A DNA stretch of 64,000 nt from positions 936,001-1,000,000 of the forward strand of contig NZ_LR701459.1 in NCBI RefSeq assembly GCF_902498825.1. The letters run 5' to 3'. A program made the translations under genes and the position numbers. This DNA is from Rhizobium sp. EC-SD404 (GTDB lineage Bacteria > Pseudomonadota > Alphaproteobacteria > Rhizobiales > Rhizobiaceae). The notes beneath the pieces were generated by a model. It did not search any database. It saw only the letters and a list, made by a program, of their open reading frames with translations, and was not told where the DNA came from. Positions 7,935 through 16,576 of the stretch are shown here, piece by piece (position 1 is the stretch's first letter; each line of letters begins with the position of its first letter).

Positions 7935-8981
7935 TCAGCCTTCTTTCCGCGGTCGGTCAGGATCGATTCGGGCGGAAATCTGCTCCAGCGTCTCGCGAAG
8001 CGCACGCGATTCCCGCTGCTGCGCCTCGATCCAGTCGCGCAGCATCTGCTGCTCGGACCGCATGTTCTTCACAAGCCCCTGGATGCCCTCGGCCAGATTG
8101 GCCATGGCTGTGGTGGAGCGCTGCGACATGCCGTTTTCCTGGGACATGACCTGCAGTCGCTCCGACAGCAGCCGAAGCTCCTCCGTCGACCCCGTGCCGC
8201 GTCCCATCTCGTTGACGATTGTTTCGGAATCCATGTCCGTGACCGTCGAGAGCCAGTTTTCCAGCTCCGTATAAAAGCGGTTCTGCGCGCGTCCTGCTTG
8301 CAGATCCAGGAAGCCGAGGATCAGCGAACCGGAGAGGCCGAAAAGCGAAGACGAGAACGCCGTTCCCATGCCGCCGAGCGGTGCGCTCAGGCCGGCCTTC
8401 AGCGATGCCAGAATATCGCCGGTATCGCCCGATCCCGGGTCGAGCGACTGGATGGTGTTGTTGATCGATCCGATGGTGCCGAGAAGGCCCCAGAACGTGC
8501 CGAGCAGGCCGAGAAAGACAAGCAGGCCGATCAAATAGCGAGACGTGTCGCGGGATTCATCGAGACGCGTCGCGATGGAATCGAGGATCGACCGCAGCGA
8601 GGAGGTGGACAGCGCCATCTCCTGGCGGCGCCCGATCAGCGCGCGCATCGGTGCGAGAAGCACCGGCTCGCGTCCGGCTTTCTCGGCACTGCCGGCGGCT
8701 CGGAAGGAGTTGACCCACCGCACTTCGGGGCGAAGCCGCAGCACCTGGTTGAAGGCAAGCAGAACGCCGATCAGCAGAACGCCGAAGATAAGGCCGTTCA
8801 GGCCTGGGTTGGTCACGAAAGCCGATTGAATTTGCCGATAGAGGATCGCCGCCAGAAAACCGACGATGATCAGGAAGATCAGCATGCTCCAGAAGAAGAC
8901 GAGCGGGCTCGATAATTTATGCGGATCGGCGCCGGTGCCGTCGTCGGAAATGCCCCAGCCCGAGAATTTCAATCCTGCCAT
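7935..8981 (-). CDS. MotA/TolQ/ExbB-like proton channel family protein
   Basis: A 348-residue inner-membrane protein. Helices lie near residues 27-45 and 60-80, then a pair at about 160-180 (LIGLLVFLGLLGTFWGLLGTIGSI, the MotA/TolQ core) and at 205-235 (GMGTAFSSSLFGLSGSLILGFLDL). A C-terminal cytoplasmic coiled tail follows. It is the likely ion-channel partner of the downstream OmpA-domain protein. ATG 8981 has GGAG nine bases upstream and is preferred to the TTG at 8996. The driving ion and the process powered are unknown. Confidence 0.82.
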   Translation of the reverse strand: MAGLKFSGWGISDDGTGADPHKLSSPLVFFWSMLIFLIIVGFLAAILYRQIQSAFVTNPGLNGLIFGVLLIGVLLAFNQVLRLRPEVRWVNSFRAAGSAEKAGREPVLLAPMRALIGRRQEMALSTSSLRSILDSIATRLDESRDTSRYLIGLLVFLGLLGTFWGLLGTIGSINNTIQSLDPGSGDTGDILASLKAGLSAPLGGMGTAFSSSLFGLSGSLILGFLDLQAGRAQNRFYTELENWLSTVTDMDSETIVNEMGRGTGSTEELRLLSERLQVMSQENGMSQRSTTAMANLAEGIQGLVKNMRSEQQMLRDWIEAQQRESRALRETLEQISARIDPDRPRKEG

Positions 8982-9060
8982 GAAAAGCAGCTCCAATCGT
9001 CATAGGGTCGGACAGTAACCGAGAATCAAGACGGAATGAAAGCCGCGTAGTGCTGGAAGA

Positions 9061-9867
9061 TTAACCGCCGATTGCAGGAGCAGGGCGGTGCACGACCTCT
9101 TTCAGCGCCTTGTGGATGTACTCGTTGCCGGCAAGAACCGTTCCGCTTTCGAACATGCGGTTGCCGCCTTCGAGATCCGTGACGTAGCCGCCGGCTTCAC
9201 GCACCAGCAGCAGGCCGGCGGCGATGTCCCAGGCGGCGATGTTCTTTTCCCAGTAGGCGTCGAAGCGTCCTGCAGCCGTATAGGCAAGGTCGAGTGCTGC
9301 GGAGCCGGTGCGGCGAACGCCGGCGACTTCGCCCATGACATTGCGCAATTCCAAGAGGAACTTGCCGTGGTGGCCGCGGCCGAGATGCGGAATGCCGGTC
9401 GCAACGACGGAATCCGACAGCTTCTTGCGGGCCGCGACGCGCAGGCGACGATCGTTGAGGAAGGCGCCACCGCCGCGTTCTGCGGTGAAAAGCTCGTCCA
9501 TCGCCGGGTTGAAGATCACGGCGCCGACGATCTCGCCATTGCGCTCCAGCGCGATCGAGACCGCGAAGAACGGAATCCCGTGCAGGAAGTTGGTCGTGCC
9601 ATCCAGCGGATCGACGATCCAGCGATGCGCTCCGTCGGTGCCCTTCGTCTCGCCGCCTTCCTCACCGAGGAAATCGTAGGTCGGGCGGGCACGCAGAAGC
9701 TCGGAGTGAATGATCTCTTCGGCCTTGCGGTCGGCCTGGCTGACATAGTCGCCCGGGCCTTTGAGCGAAACCTGCAGATTCTGCACTTCGCCGAAGTCTC
9801 GCGACAGCGAGCGCCCGGCCTTCATTGCGGCCTGGACCATGACGTTCAAGAGGGCGGAGCGGGCCAT
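9061..9867 (-). CDS. suhB: Inositol monophosphatase family protein
   Basis: A 268-residue Mg-dependent, Li-sensitive phosphatase fold, about the size of E. coli SuhB. It hydrolyses inositol-1-phosphate or related sugar phosphates and in enterobacteria also affects rRNA transcription. The metal-binding motifs are all visible: GEEGG (68-72), DPLDGTTNF (86-94) and WDIAAG (about 215). It lies directly downstream of efp on the same strand with a 36-base gap, so co-transcription is likely. The true substrate is uncertain. Confidence 0.9.
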   Translation of the reverse strand: MARSALLNVMVQAAMKAGRSLSRDFGEVQNLQVSLKGPGDYVSQADRKAEEIIHSELLRARPTYDFLGEEGGETKGTDGAHRWIVDPLDGTTNFLHGIPFFAVSIALERNGEIVGAVIFNPAMDELFTAERGGGAFLNDRRLRVAARKKLSDSVVATGIPHLGRGHHGKFLLELRNVMGEVAGVRRTGSAALDLAYTAAGRFDAYWEKNIAAWDIAAGLLLVREAGGYVTDLEGGNRMFESGTVLAGNEYIHKALKEVVHRPAPAIGG

Positions 9868-9903
9868 CGGGAAAGCTTTCGGGAAGAGGAGTGGGCGGCG
9901 TGA

Positions 9904-10467
9904 TCAGTCGGCGCGGCGGATATAAGTGATCTCGTTGGTATCGACCAGGATGCGCTCGCCGGACTCGATGAAGGGCGGCACCATGACGCGCACGCCGTTT
10001 TCCATGACGGCCGGCTTGTAGGACGACGCCGCCGTCTGGCCCTTCACGACCGGATCGGCCTCTACGATCGCCAAGACCACCTGATCCGGCAGCGAGATGC
10101 CGATCGGCTTGTCTTCATAGAGCTCGACGGTGACCATCATGCCGTCCTGCAGGAAGGCTGCGCGATCGCCGACGAAATCCTGCTGCAGTTCGAGCTGCTC
10201 GTAGTTTTCGTTGTCCATGAACACGAGCATGTCGCCCTGTTCGTAGAGAAACTGGAAGTCCTTCTGCTCCAGCCGCACGCGCTCGACCGTTTCGGAAGCG
10301 CGGAACCGCTCGTTGAGCTTGGTACCGTCGAGGAGGTTTTTCAGCTCGACCTGGTTGAACGCGCCGCCTTTGCCTGGCTTGACCGCATTGGTCTTCACCG
10401 CGGCCCAGAGGCTGCCATTGTGCTCGATGACGTTACCGGGACGGATTTCGTTGCCGTTGATCTTCAT
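9904..10467 (-). CDS. efp: Elongation factor P
   Basis: A 187-residue, three-domain EF-P that relieves ribosome stalling at polyproline stretches. The loop VKPGKGGAF places Lys33 at the position modified by beta-lysylation in E. coli. The C-terminal OB domain ends with [18 protein letters not shown], the standard family ending. The modification genes epmA/epmB are not adjacent here. The polyproline-rich TolA at 47 kb is a plausible client. The gene is followed by suhB and preceded by about 160 bases with no gene. Confidence 0.97.
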   Translation of the reverse strand: MKINGNEIRPGNVIEHNGSLWAAVKTNAVKPGKGGAFNQVELKNLLDGTKLNERFRASETVERVRLEQKDFQFLYEQGDMLVFMDNENYEQLELQQDFVGDRAAFLQDGMMVTVELYEDKPIGISLPDQVVLAIVEADPVVKGQTAASSYKPAVMENGVRVMVPPFIESGERILVDTNEITYIRRAD

Positions 10468-10626
10468 GAGTCTTTTCCGTTGACATCTGGACGACCGGAA
10501 GACGTCGGATTGGTCCGATTGCGATCGCTACGAGCGCGCTTTCCGGGATTGCGCGCCTCAAGACCACAAATGCGGCCGGCTTTCAAGCCCGGTGCCGGTC
10601 AGGGCTCTGCCTGAAGGGCGGAATGC

Positions 10627-11787
10627 TCAGCCCAGGAAGCGGTTTGCGGCTTCGATCGCCTGGCGCTGTTCCTCGTCGGTCAGGCCCCGGAAGAAGTCGT
10701 CGAGCAACGGATCGTTATAGCCCGCCCGGCGCGACAGCACATACCATCGGCCGGCAGCGATCGGGTCGGGGCGGGTGCCGATCGCATTGATGTAGAGATG
10801 CGCCAGCCGGTTCTGAGCAACAACATTGCCCCGGTTGGCCGCGATCTGCATCCAGCGGAAGCCTTCCTCGTAGTCGACGTCGCCACCGACGCCGTCGATC
10901 AGCCAGATGGCGAGATCGAGCTGCGCGGTGTCGAAGCCGGCATTGGCGGCGCGCGCCAGCCAGTCGCGCGCGGTGTCGCGCTGCGCTTCATCGAGATCCC
11001 GGGCATTCACGTAAATCTGCGAAAGCGCATATTGCGCGTCGGCGACGCCGGCAGCGGCCGAACGTTCGAAATAGGGCATGGCCGCGAGCAATCCTGCCTG
11101 TCCCCGCTGCTGGTCGACGAGAAGCTGGCCGTAATTGAAGGAGGCCATGGGATGGCCGGCATCGGCCGCCTGCTTCATCAATTCGCGACCGCGCTCGGGA
11201 TCAGCCTCGGCGTGGCGTCCCGCAAGAAGCATCAGCGCGTATTTGAACTGGGCCTGGCGATCGCCGCCCGAGGCAGCCTGTCCGTACCAGAACGCGGCCT
11301 GCTCGAGATCGCGGGGAACGGCAAACCCTTCGGAAAAGAGCTCCGCCACCAGGGTCTGGGCGGACGCGTCGCCGTCCCCGGCCAGCGGAAGCGCCATGTC
11401 CATCGCCGTTAGATAGTAGCCCCGCTGAAAAGCGGCATAGGCCTTGGCGGGTGTCGGATCCGTCGCGAAATCGGCCGGCAGGGCCGCGACGCTTGGCGCC
11501 GGCAGGATCGCCCCGCCGATAAGTCCGACGGGCCGTTGCTCGCCGGCGAGCCGCTCGATCAGGAAGCCCGGTTCGCCTGGCTGGATGTCGCTTTCGCCGT
11601 TGCCGAGAAGACGGTCGGTGGTCGGCGCGGCCTGCACATCCTCGACCGGCGGAGCGCCTTCGCCCTCCTGGGCGGATGCTTTACCGAGCCCCACCGCGGC
11701 GACAAGCGACACGGCGAAGAGCGCCGCAGTGCCGCGTCGGTTGGCTCGATCGATCCTTGGCGCTGGGACATGCCACATGCGCGGCAT
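10627..11787 (-). CDS. Exported Sel1/TPR-like repeat protein
   Basis: A 386-residue protein with a signal-like N-terminus (about residues 17-41, ending KASAQ). A Pro/Gly-rich linker and several Sel1-like repeats follow from about residue 115, for example AAFWYGQAASGGDRQAQFKYA and AMPYFERSAAAGVADAQYALS. Such repeats form a helical scaffold for protein-protein contacts, here probably periplasmic. The start ATG at 11787 shares one base with the TGA of the upstream thiE-like gene (TGATG), so the two are translationally coupled. The frame is open further into the upstream gene, but that extension is rejected. Function unknown. Confidence 0.82.
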   Translation of the reverse strand: MPRMWHVPAPRIDRANRRGTAALFAVSLVAAVGLGKASAQEGEGAPPVEDVQAAPTTDRLLGNGESDIQPGEPGFLIERLAGEQRPVGLIGGAILPAPSVAALPADFATDPTPAKAYAAFQRGYYLTAMDMALPLAGDGDASAQTLVAELFSEGFAVPRDLEQAAFWYGQAASGGDRQAQFKYALMLLAGRHAEADPERGRELMKQAADAGHPMASFNYGQLLVDQQRGQAGLLAAMPYFERSAAAGVADAQYALSQIYVNARDLDEAQRDTARDWLARAANAGFDTAQLDLAIWLIDGVGGDVDYEEGFRWMQIAANRGNVVAQNRLAHLYINAIGTRPDPIAAGRWYVLSRRAGYNDPLLDDFFRGLTDEEQRQAIEAANRFLG

Positions 11788-12446
11788 CAATCGCTGAACC
11801 GTGGCGCTTTTTCGGCGAGCAGGGCATTCACTTCCTGGACGGCGGCGGCGGGACCGGAGGGATGATCGAAGATCGCCTTCCCGAGCGCCACGAATTCGCT
11901 TCCGGCCTCCGCCACTTCCAGCGCCGATTCGACCGTCAAGCCCCCCATGGCGATGCACGGGATCTCGATCATGGCAGACCACCATTCGGCGAGATCGAGA
12001 ACCTTGGGGTTGGCTTCCGGCTTGATGTCGCCGTCGAGCTTGCCGAAGAAGATGTAGTCGGGCCGGAGTTCGCCGCGCTCCAGGGCGCCGTGTCGGTCCT
12101 TGGCGTTGCCGATGCCGATGATCAGCTTGGGGGCGAACTTCTCCATGGCATCGGCCGCATCCGACGTCGCGCCTTCGACGTGAAGTCCATCGGCGCGGGC
12201 GCGCCCGGCCACGCGGCTGTCGCCGGCGATGATTACGGCGACGCCCTTGTCCTGAGCGATCGGCACGAGCTTTTCGGCGATCGCCTGGAAGAGATCGGTA
12301 TCGCGGCCGGACTGAGGGACAATCACCGTCGCCACGTCGCCGCCGGACAGCGCTTGAGACAGCGCCTCACCCTGCACATCGGCGTCGTCGCCGGGCTGCG
12401 TCACCAAAACCAATCTGCATCTGTCTTCGAACTCTGCCTTGCTCAC
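11787..12446 (-). CDS. Thiamine-phosphate synthase-like protein (divergent ThiE)
   Basis: A 219-residue TIM-barrel protein of the ThiE/TenI family. ThiE joins the thiazole and pyrimidine moieties to make thiamine phosphate. Family landmarks are recognisable (LVLVTQPG, ADGLHVEG, PDYIFFG, IPCIAMGGL). The canonical GASTHT-type loop and the TxTK region are changed (GIGNAKDRHG and KLDGDIKPEANPK), so catalytic activity is doubtful. GTG 12446 has a strong AGGAG eight bases upstream and is preferred over an upstream extension. It overlaps the Sel1 gene by one base. Confidence 0.7.
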   Translation of the reverse strand: MSKAEFEDRCRLVLVTQPGDDADVQGEALSQALSGGDVATVIVPQSGRDTDLFQAIAEKLVPIAQDKGVAVIIAGDSRVAGRARADGLHVEGATSDAADAMEKFAPKLIIGIGNAKDRHGALERGELRPDYIFFGKLDGDIKPEANPKVLDLAEWWSAMIEIPCIAMGGLTVESALEVAEAGSEFVALGKAIFDHPSGPAAAVQEVNALLAEKAPRFSD

Positions 12447-12545
12447 GCTTGGGCTCCTTATGCGCGGGTGGGCCGTCTGGTCGCCGCTCGCAATCCCCGC
12501 CGATCTCGGATAGACGCGTGACAACAAAGGTTCAACTGGTCCCCG

Positions 12546-13319
12546 ATGCTTTCCGATCCTTGGTTCTACGCCGCCGCGATACCGTCTGTCCTGCTGGTCG
12601 GCCTTTCGAAGGGCGGACTCGGCGGCGCGATGGCGTTGCTCGGGGTGCCGTTGATGTCGCTCGTCGTCCCGCCTGTCCAGGCTGCGGCGATCCTTCTGCC
12701 GATCCTGATCGTCATGGATATGGTGGGTCTGTGGTCATGGCGCCATCACAGCGATCGCATGACCCTGAAGATCATGCTGCCCGGCGCCCTGCTCGGAATC
12801 GGCATCGCCTGGATGACGGCCGCCTTCGTCACCGATGCCATGATCAAGCTTTTGGTCGGGGTCGTGGCGCTGGTCTTCGCCCTCGACTATGCCCGCCGCT
12901 CCTGGCAGTTGCGTGGCGGTTTGCCATCGGGCGAACGGCCGCACAACCGCGTGAAGGGTGCATTCTGGGGCACCGTCTCGGGATTCACCAGTTTCATTTC
13001 CCATGCCGGCGGCCCGCCCTACCAGGTCTATGCTCTGGCGCTGCGCCAGGAGCCGCGGACCTATGTCGGCACGAGTGTGCGGTTCTTTGCCGTGGTCAAC
13101 GCCGTCAAGGTCGTGCCCTATCTGGCGCTCGGGCAGTTCGACGCGTCCAATCTGCAGGCGTCGCTCGTCCTGTTGCCGCTGGCGCCGATCGCCACCCTTG
13201 CGGGCGCCGCGATCGTGCGCCGCATCCGGGCCGAACGCTTCTACCCGTTCATGTACGGGATGGTGTTTCTCGCTTCGCTCAAGCTGATCTGGGACGGCCT
13301 CAGCGGCCTCCTCGCTTGA
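12546..13319 (+). CDS. TauE/SafE family sulfite/anion exporter
   Basis: A 257-residue inner-membrane protein with about eight hydrophobic segments. The GLSKGGLGGAMALLGVPLMSLVVPP N-terminal motif is characteristic of TauE/SafE (DUF81) transporters, which are thought to move sulfite, sulfoacetate or other organic anions. A second half-repeat contains FTSFISHAGGPPYQVYAL. It is divergent from the ThiE-like gene (100 bases between starts), and the acyl-CoA ligase follows 72 bases later. The substrate is not evident. Confidence 0.85.
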   Translation: MLSDPWFYAAAIPSVLLVGLSKGGLGGAMALLGVPLMSLVVPPVQAAAILLPILIVMDMVGLWSWRHHSDRMTLKIMLPGALLGIGIAWMTAAFVTDAMIKLLVGVVALVFALDYARRSWQLRGGLPSGERPHNRVKGAFWGTVSGFTSFISHAGGPPYQVYALALRQEPRTYVGTSVRFFAVVNAVKVVPYLALGQFDASNLQASLVLLPLAPIATLAGAAIVRRIRAERFYPFMYGMVFLASLKLIWDGLSGLLA

Positions 13320-13391
13320 TCGCGGCGACTTTCTCAATATCGTGTGCCACAGCCGTGCGGGGAGCACGGCCGAAGGGGAGGACAGACGTCA

Positions 13392-15035
13392 ATGAGCGGC
13401 AGTGCCTATGAGACCGATCTCGATCGAAACCCGGCCAATTACCAGCCATTGACGCCCATCGCGCATCTCGCGCGCGCTGCCTATGTCCATCCCGATCACA
13501 TCGCCATCATCCATGGCGCCATGAAAATGGATTACAGGACTTTCTACGAGCGCTCGCGCAAGCTCGCTTCCGCACTTCAGGCAGCCGGCATCAAGCGCTT
13601 GGACACCGTGTCGGTGATGCTGTCGAACACGCCGGCGATGTTGGAAGCCCACCACGGCGTGCCGATGTCGGGCGGCGTCCTGCATTCGATCAACACCCGG
13701 CTGGATGCGGCCATCGTCGCCTTTCAGCTCGATCATGCCGACAGCAAGGTGCTGATCGTCGACCGGGAATTTTCGGGTTTGGTCGCCGAAGCCCTGAAGC
13801 TCGCCACCGTGCAACCGACGATCATCGACTATGACGATCCGAACTATCCGGCCGATGCGCCGGCGCCCAAAGGCGAGCGCATCGGAACGATCGACTACGA
13901 AGAGTTTTTGCAGGCGGGTGACCCCGATCATCACTGGGCCGGCCCGGAAGACGAGTGGGATTCATTGTCGCTGAATTACACATCCGGAACCACCGGAAAC
14001 CCCAAGGGCGTCGTCTACCACCACCGCGGCGCCGCGCTGATGGGCTATTCCAACGTCGTCGCCTCGGGCATGGGCAAGCATCCCGTCTATCTCTGGACGC
14101 TGCCGATGTTTCACTGCAACGGCTGGTGCTTCCCTTGGACGCTGGGCGTGGTGGCGGGGACCCATGTCTGCCTGCGCTGGGTGCGCGCGAAGGCGATGTA
14201 CGATGCGATCGCGGACCATGGCGTCACGCATCTATGCGGCGCGCCGATCGTCATGTCGACGCTGATCAACGCGCCCGAGGAAGACAAACGCGATTTTCCG
14301 CAGACGGTTTCCTTCAACACGGCCGCTGCGCCACCGCCGGAGCAGGTTCTGTCAGGCATGGCGGATGCAGGCTTTGAGGTCGTGCACCTTTACGGGCTTA
14401 CCGAAACCTATGGTCCGGCAGTCGTCAACGAGTGGAAGGGCGACTGGGACGATCTGGAGCCGAAGGCGCGCACCACGAAGAAAGCGCGCCAGGGCGTGCG
14501 CTACAACGCGCTCGAGGATCTGGCCGTCATCGATCCATCCACCATGGAACGCGTGCCGTCCGATGGCGAGACGCTGGGGGAGGTGATGTTTCGCGGAAAC
14601 ATCGTCATGAAAGGCTATCTCAAGAACCGCAAGGCAAGCGACGAAGCCTTTGCCGGCGGCTGGTTCCACTCCGGCGATCTCGGGGTCATGCATCCGGACG
14701 GCTATATCCAGCTCAAGGACCGCTCGAAGGACATCATCATCTCCGGCGGAGAGAATATCTCGTCGATCGAAGTGGAAGATGCGCTCTATCGGCATCCGGC
14801 CGTGCAGGCGGTGGCCGTCGTGGCCCGTCCGGATGACAAATGGGGTGAAACGCCCTGCGCATTCGTCGAGCTCAGGGCCGGCCGCACAGCAACGGAAGAA
14901 GAACTGATCGAGCATTGCCGGCAGCATCTTGCGCGCTTCAAATGCCCGAGAAGCATCGTTTTCGGTGAGGTGCCGAAGACATCGACCGGCAAGATTCAGA
15001 AATTCGTTCTGCGGGATCGCGCCAAGAAGCTTTGA
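13392..15035 (+). CDS. Acyl-CoA synthetase (AlkK/DmdB-like AMP-forming ligase)
   Basis: A 547-residue adenylate-forming enzyme that activates a carboxylic acid with ATP and CoA. The P-loop-like motif YTSGTTGNPKGVV lies near residue 195. The A5 segment YGLTETYGP, the hinge GWFHSGDLG and the C-terminal catalytic Lys in STGKIQK are all intact. The family resembles medium-chain AlkK and methylmercaptopropionate DmdB ligases, and the substrate cannot be told from sequence alone. ATG 13392 follows GGGGAGGAC. No beta-oxidation partner is adjacent. Confidence 0.9.
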   Translation: MSGSAYETDLDRNPANYQPLTPIAHLARAAYVHPDHIAIIHGAMKMDYRTFYERSRKLASALQAAGIKRLDTVSVMLSNTPAMLEAHHGVPMSGGVLHSINTRLDAAIVAFQLDHADSKVLIVDREFSGLVAEALKLATVQPTIIDYDDPNYPADAPAPKGERIGTIDYEEFLQAGDPDHHWAGPEDEWDSLSLNYTSGTTGNPKGVVYHHRGAALMGYSNVVASGMGKHPVYLWTLPMFHCNGWCFPWTLGVVAGTHVCLRWVRAKAMYDAIADHGVTHLCGAPIVMSTLINAPEEDKRDFPQTVSFNTAAAPPPEQVLSGMADAGFEVVHLYGLTETYGPAVVNEWKGDWDDLEPKARTTKKARQGVRYNALEDLAVIDPSTMERVPSDGETLGEVMFRGNIVMKGYLKNRKASDEAFAGGWFHSGDLGVMHPDGYIQLKDRSKDIIISGGENISSIEVEDALYRHPAVQAVAVVARPDDKWGETPCAFVELRAGRTATEEELIEHCRQHLARFKCPRSIVFGEVPKTSTGKIQKFVLRDRAKKL

Positions 15036-15141
15036 TCTGCATGTGAGAGCGAGCATCGACGAAGTAAAAACGCTGCGAACATCTTCGCTGCAGTGCACAA
15101 AATCGCTTGCCCGAAAACCGGCTTTGACTTAGCGTCAGGCC

Positions 15142-15402
15142 ATGCCGACCCTGGATCCGTTCGCAGCCATTGCCGATCCGAATCGCCGCCATCTGCTGGA
15201 GGAGCTTCGCCGTGCGCCTCAGACGGTGAATGAGTTGGCCAAAGGTCTCCCGATCAGCCGGCCCGCCGTCTCTCAGCACCTCAAGGCGCTTCTGGACAGC
15301 GGACTGGTCGTGGTGAAGCCGCAGGGAACGCGGCGGATTTACGCGATCGACACTTCAGGCTTCATGCGCCTGAACATTTGGCTCGACCAGTTCTGGGCTT
15401 GA
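15142..15402 (+). CDS. Short ArsR-family transcriptional regulator
   Basis: An 86-residue winged-helix regulator of the ArsR subfamily usually paired with SRPBCC/AHSA1 proteins. DPFAAIADPNRRHLLEEL is followed by the recognition helix ISRPAVSQHLKALLDSGLV and a wing. It ends at WLDQFWA, about 20 residues before the usual C-terminus, and no AHSA1 partner follows. It may be a shortened but functional dimer or a decaying copy. No metal-binding Cys motif is present. Confidence 0.8.
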   Translation: MPTLDPFAAIADPNRRHLLEELRRAPQTVNELAKGLPISRPAVSQHLKALLDSGLVVVKPQGTRRIYAIDTSGFMRLNIWLDQFWA

Positions 15403-15442
15403 GCCCGTATCGCGTGATCCTTCTGTGAAGCGGATGATGAGC

Positions 15443-15619
15443 CTAGTGGCTTATCTTTGCCTGTAACCGCTCGATCTCATCTTTGAGACGCAACTTCTGG
15501 CGCTTGAGTTCGACTATCGTCTGTTCTTTTCCGGAAGGTCTGGTCCTCTCGGCGTGAAGCTGTTCCTCCAGGGAACCATGCTTCTGCTTCAGTGTTGCGA
15601 GATGAGCCTCAACGGTCAT
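15443..15619 (-). CDS. YdcH family (DUF465) small protein
   Basis: A 58-residue helical protein of the DUF465/YdcH family. The hallmark ending VELKRQKLRLKDEIERL is present, and heptads predict a coiled coil. The start at 15619 has GGAAGGAA upstream; the longer open frame is not supported. It is divergent from a second YdcH-type gene at 15838. Function of the family is unknown. Confidence 0.85.
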   Translation of the reverse strand: MTVEAHLATLKQKHGSLEEQLHAERTRPSGKEQTIVELKRQKLRLKDEIERLQAKISH

Positions 15620-15837
15620 GTACAACTTCCTTCCTTCGGTTTTCGACGCCCGATCTGGGATGCGAGCGCCGGTTGCGGAAACGGGAAGTGTGCCATGGGA
15701 AATGTGGATTGTCGAAGGTGATTTCATGACCATTGATAACTTCCCGTTACGCCCGAATGTGTGGTACGAGCCTCCCCGAAAATGCACTGTGGTTGCTGCC
15801 AAAAGCGCGGCTTTTCCGGTGTCGAGTGGGGAAGGGC

Positions 15838-16041
15838 ATGTCCGATCAGGATCAAAGTGAACTGCGCCTCATGGCGGCGCGGCTGCGGCAGGAACATGAA
15901 GATTATGACGTTGCCATCAAGGCTATGATTCAGATCGGCTGCGAAGCGCTGCGCATCCAGCGCATGAAGAAGAAGAAGCTGGTCATCAAGGACCGGATCT
16001 CGCAGATCGAGGACCAGATCATTCCGGATATCATTGCGTGA
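15838..16041 (+). CDS. YdcH family (DUF465) small protein upstream of purE
   Basis: A 67-residue second member of the DUF465 family, with the signature [25 protein letters not shown] 15838 is preceded by GGGGAAGG. It ends 10 bases before the purE start, so it is probably transcribed with purE-purK. Two YdcH-type genes in divergent orientation within 400 bases suggest paired but distinct helical proteins. Confidence 0.85.
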   Translation: MSDQDQSELRLMAARLRQEHEDYDVAIKAMIQIGCEALRIQRMKKKKLVIKDRISQIEDQIIPDIIA

Positions 16042-16051
16042 GGAACAGGCC

Positions 16052-16576
16052 ATGAGCGCCGCAGGGACGCCCGTCGCCATCATCATGGGCAGCCAGTCCG
16101 ACTGGGCAACCATGCGCCACGCAGCCGAAACGCTCGATGCCCTGGAGATCGCCTATGATTCGCGCATCGTCTCCGCGCATCGGACGCCCGATCGCCTTGT
16201 CGCATTCGCCAAGGGCGCACGAGATGCAGGCTTCAAGGTCGTGATTGCCGGTGCGGGTGGCGCGGCGCACCTGCCGGGCATGACGGCTTCGATGACGCCT
16301 CTGCCCGTATTCGGCGTACCGGTCGAATCGAAGGCTCTCTCTGGACAGGACAGCCTGCTGTCGATCGTCCAGATGCCGGCCGGAATACCGGTTGGAACGC
16401 TCGCCATCGGCCGGGCCGGCGCGGTCAACGCCGCATTGATGGCAGCAGCCGTCCTCGCGCTCAACGACACTGCCCTTGCCGACCGCCTCGACGCATGGCG
16501 CCGCAATCAAACCGAGTCCGTCGCCGAACGCCCGGTCGACGATCCTCAGCCGGCCAGCGAAAGCAAGCGTTCATGA
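16052..16576 (+). CDS. purE: N5-carboxyaminoimidazole ribonucleotide mutase
   Basis: A 174-residue class I PurE that converts N5-CAIR to CAIR in purine synthesis. The phosphate-binding GSQSDW, the SAHRTPDR motif with the catalytic His, and [11 protein letters not shown] are present. ATG 16052 follows GAGGAACAGGC; the upstream in-frame TTG at 16034 overlaps the YdcH gene and is less likely. The purK start overlaps the purE stop (ATGA), so the two are translationally coupled. Confidence 0.96.
   Translation: MSAAGTPVAIIMGSQSDWATMRHAAETLDALEIAYDSRIVSAHRTPDRLVAFAKGARDAGFKVVIAGAGGAAHLPGMTASMTPLPVFGVPVESKALSGQDSLLSIVQMPAGIPVGTLAIGRAGAVNAALMAAAVLALNDTALADRLDAWRRNQTESVAERPVDDPQPASESKRS

Noticed and set aside
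9868..9903. suhB-type RNA motif next to the suhB gene
   Set aside because: Only 36 bases separate suhB from efp and no hairpin or anti-SD motif is seen there.
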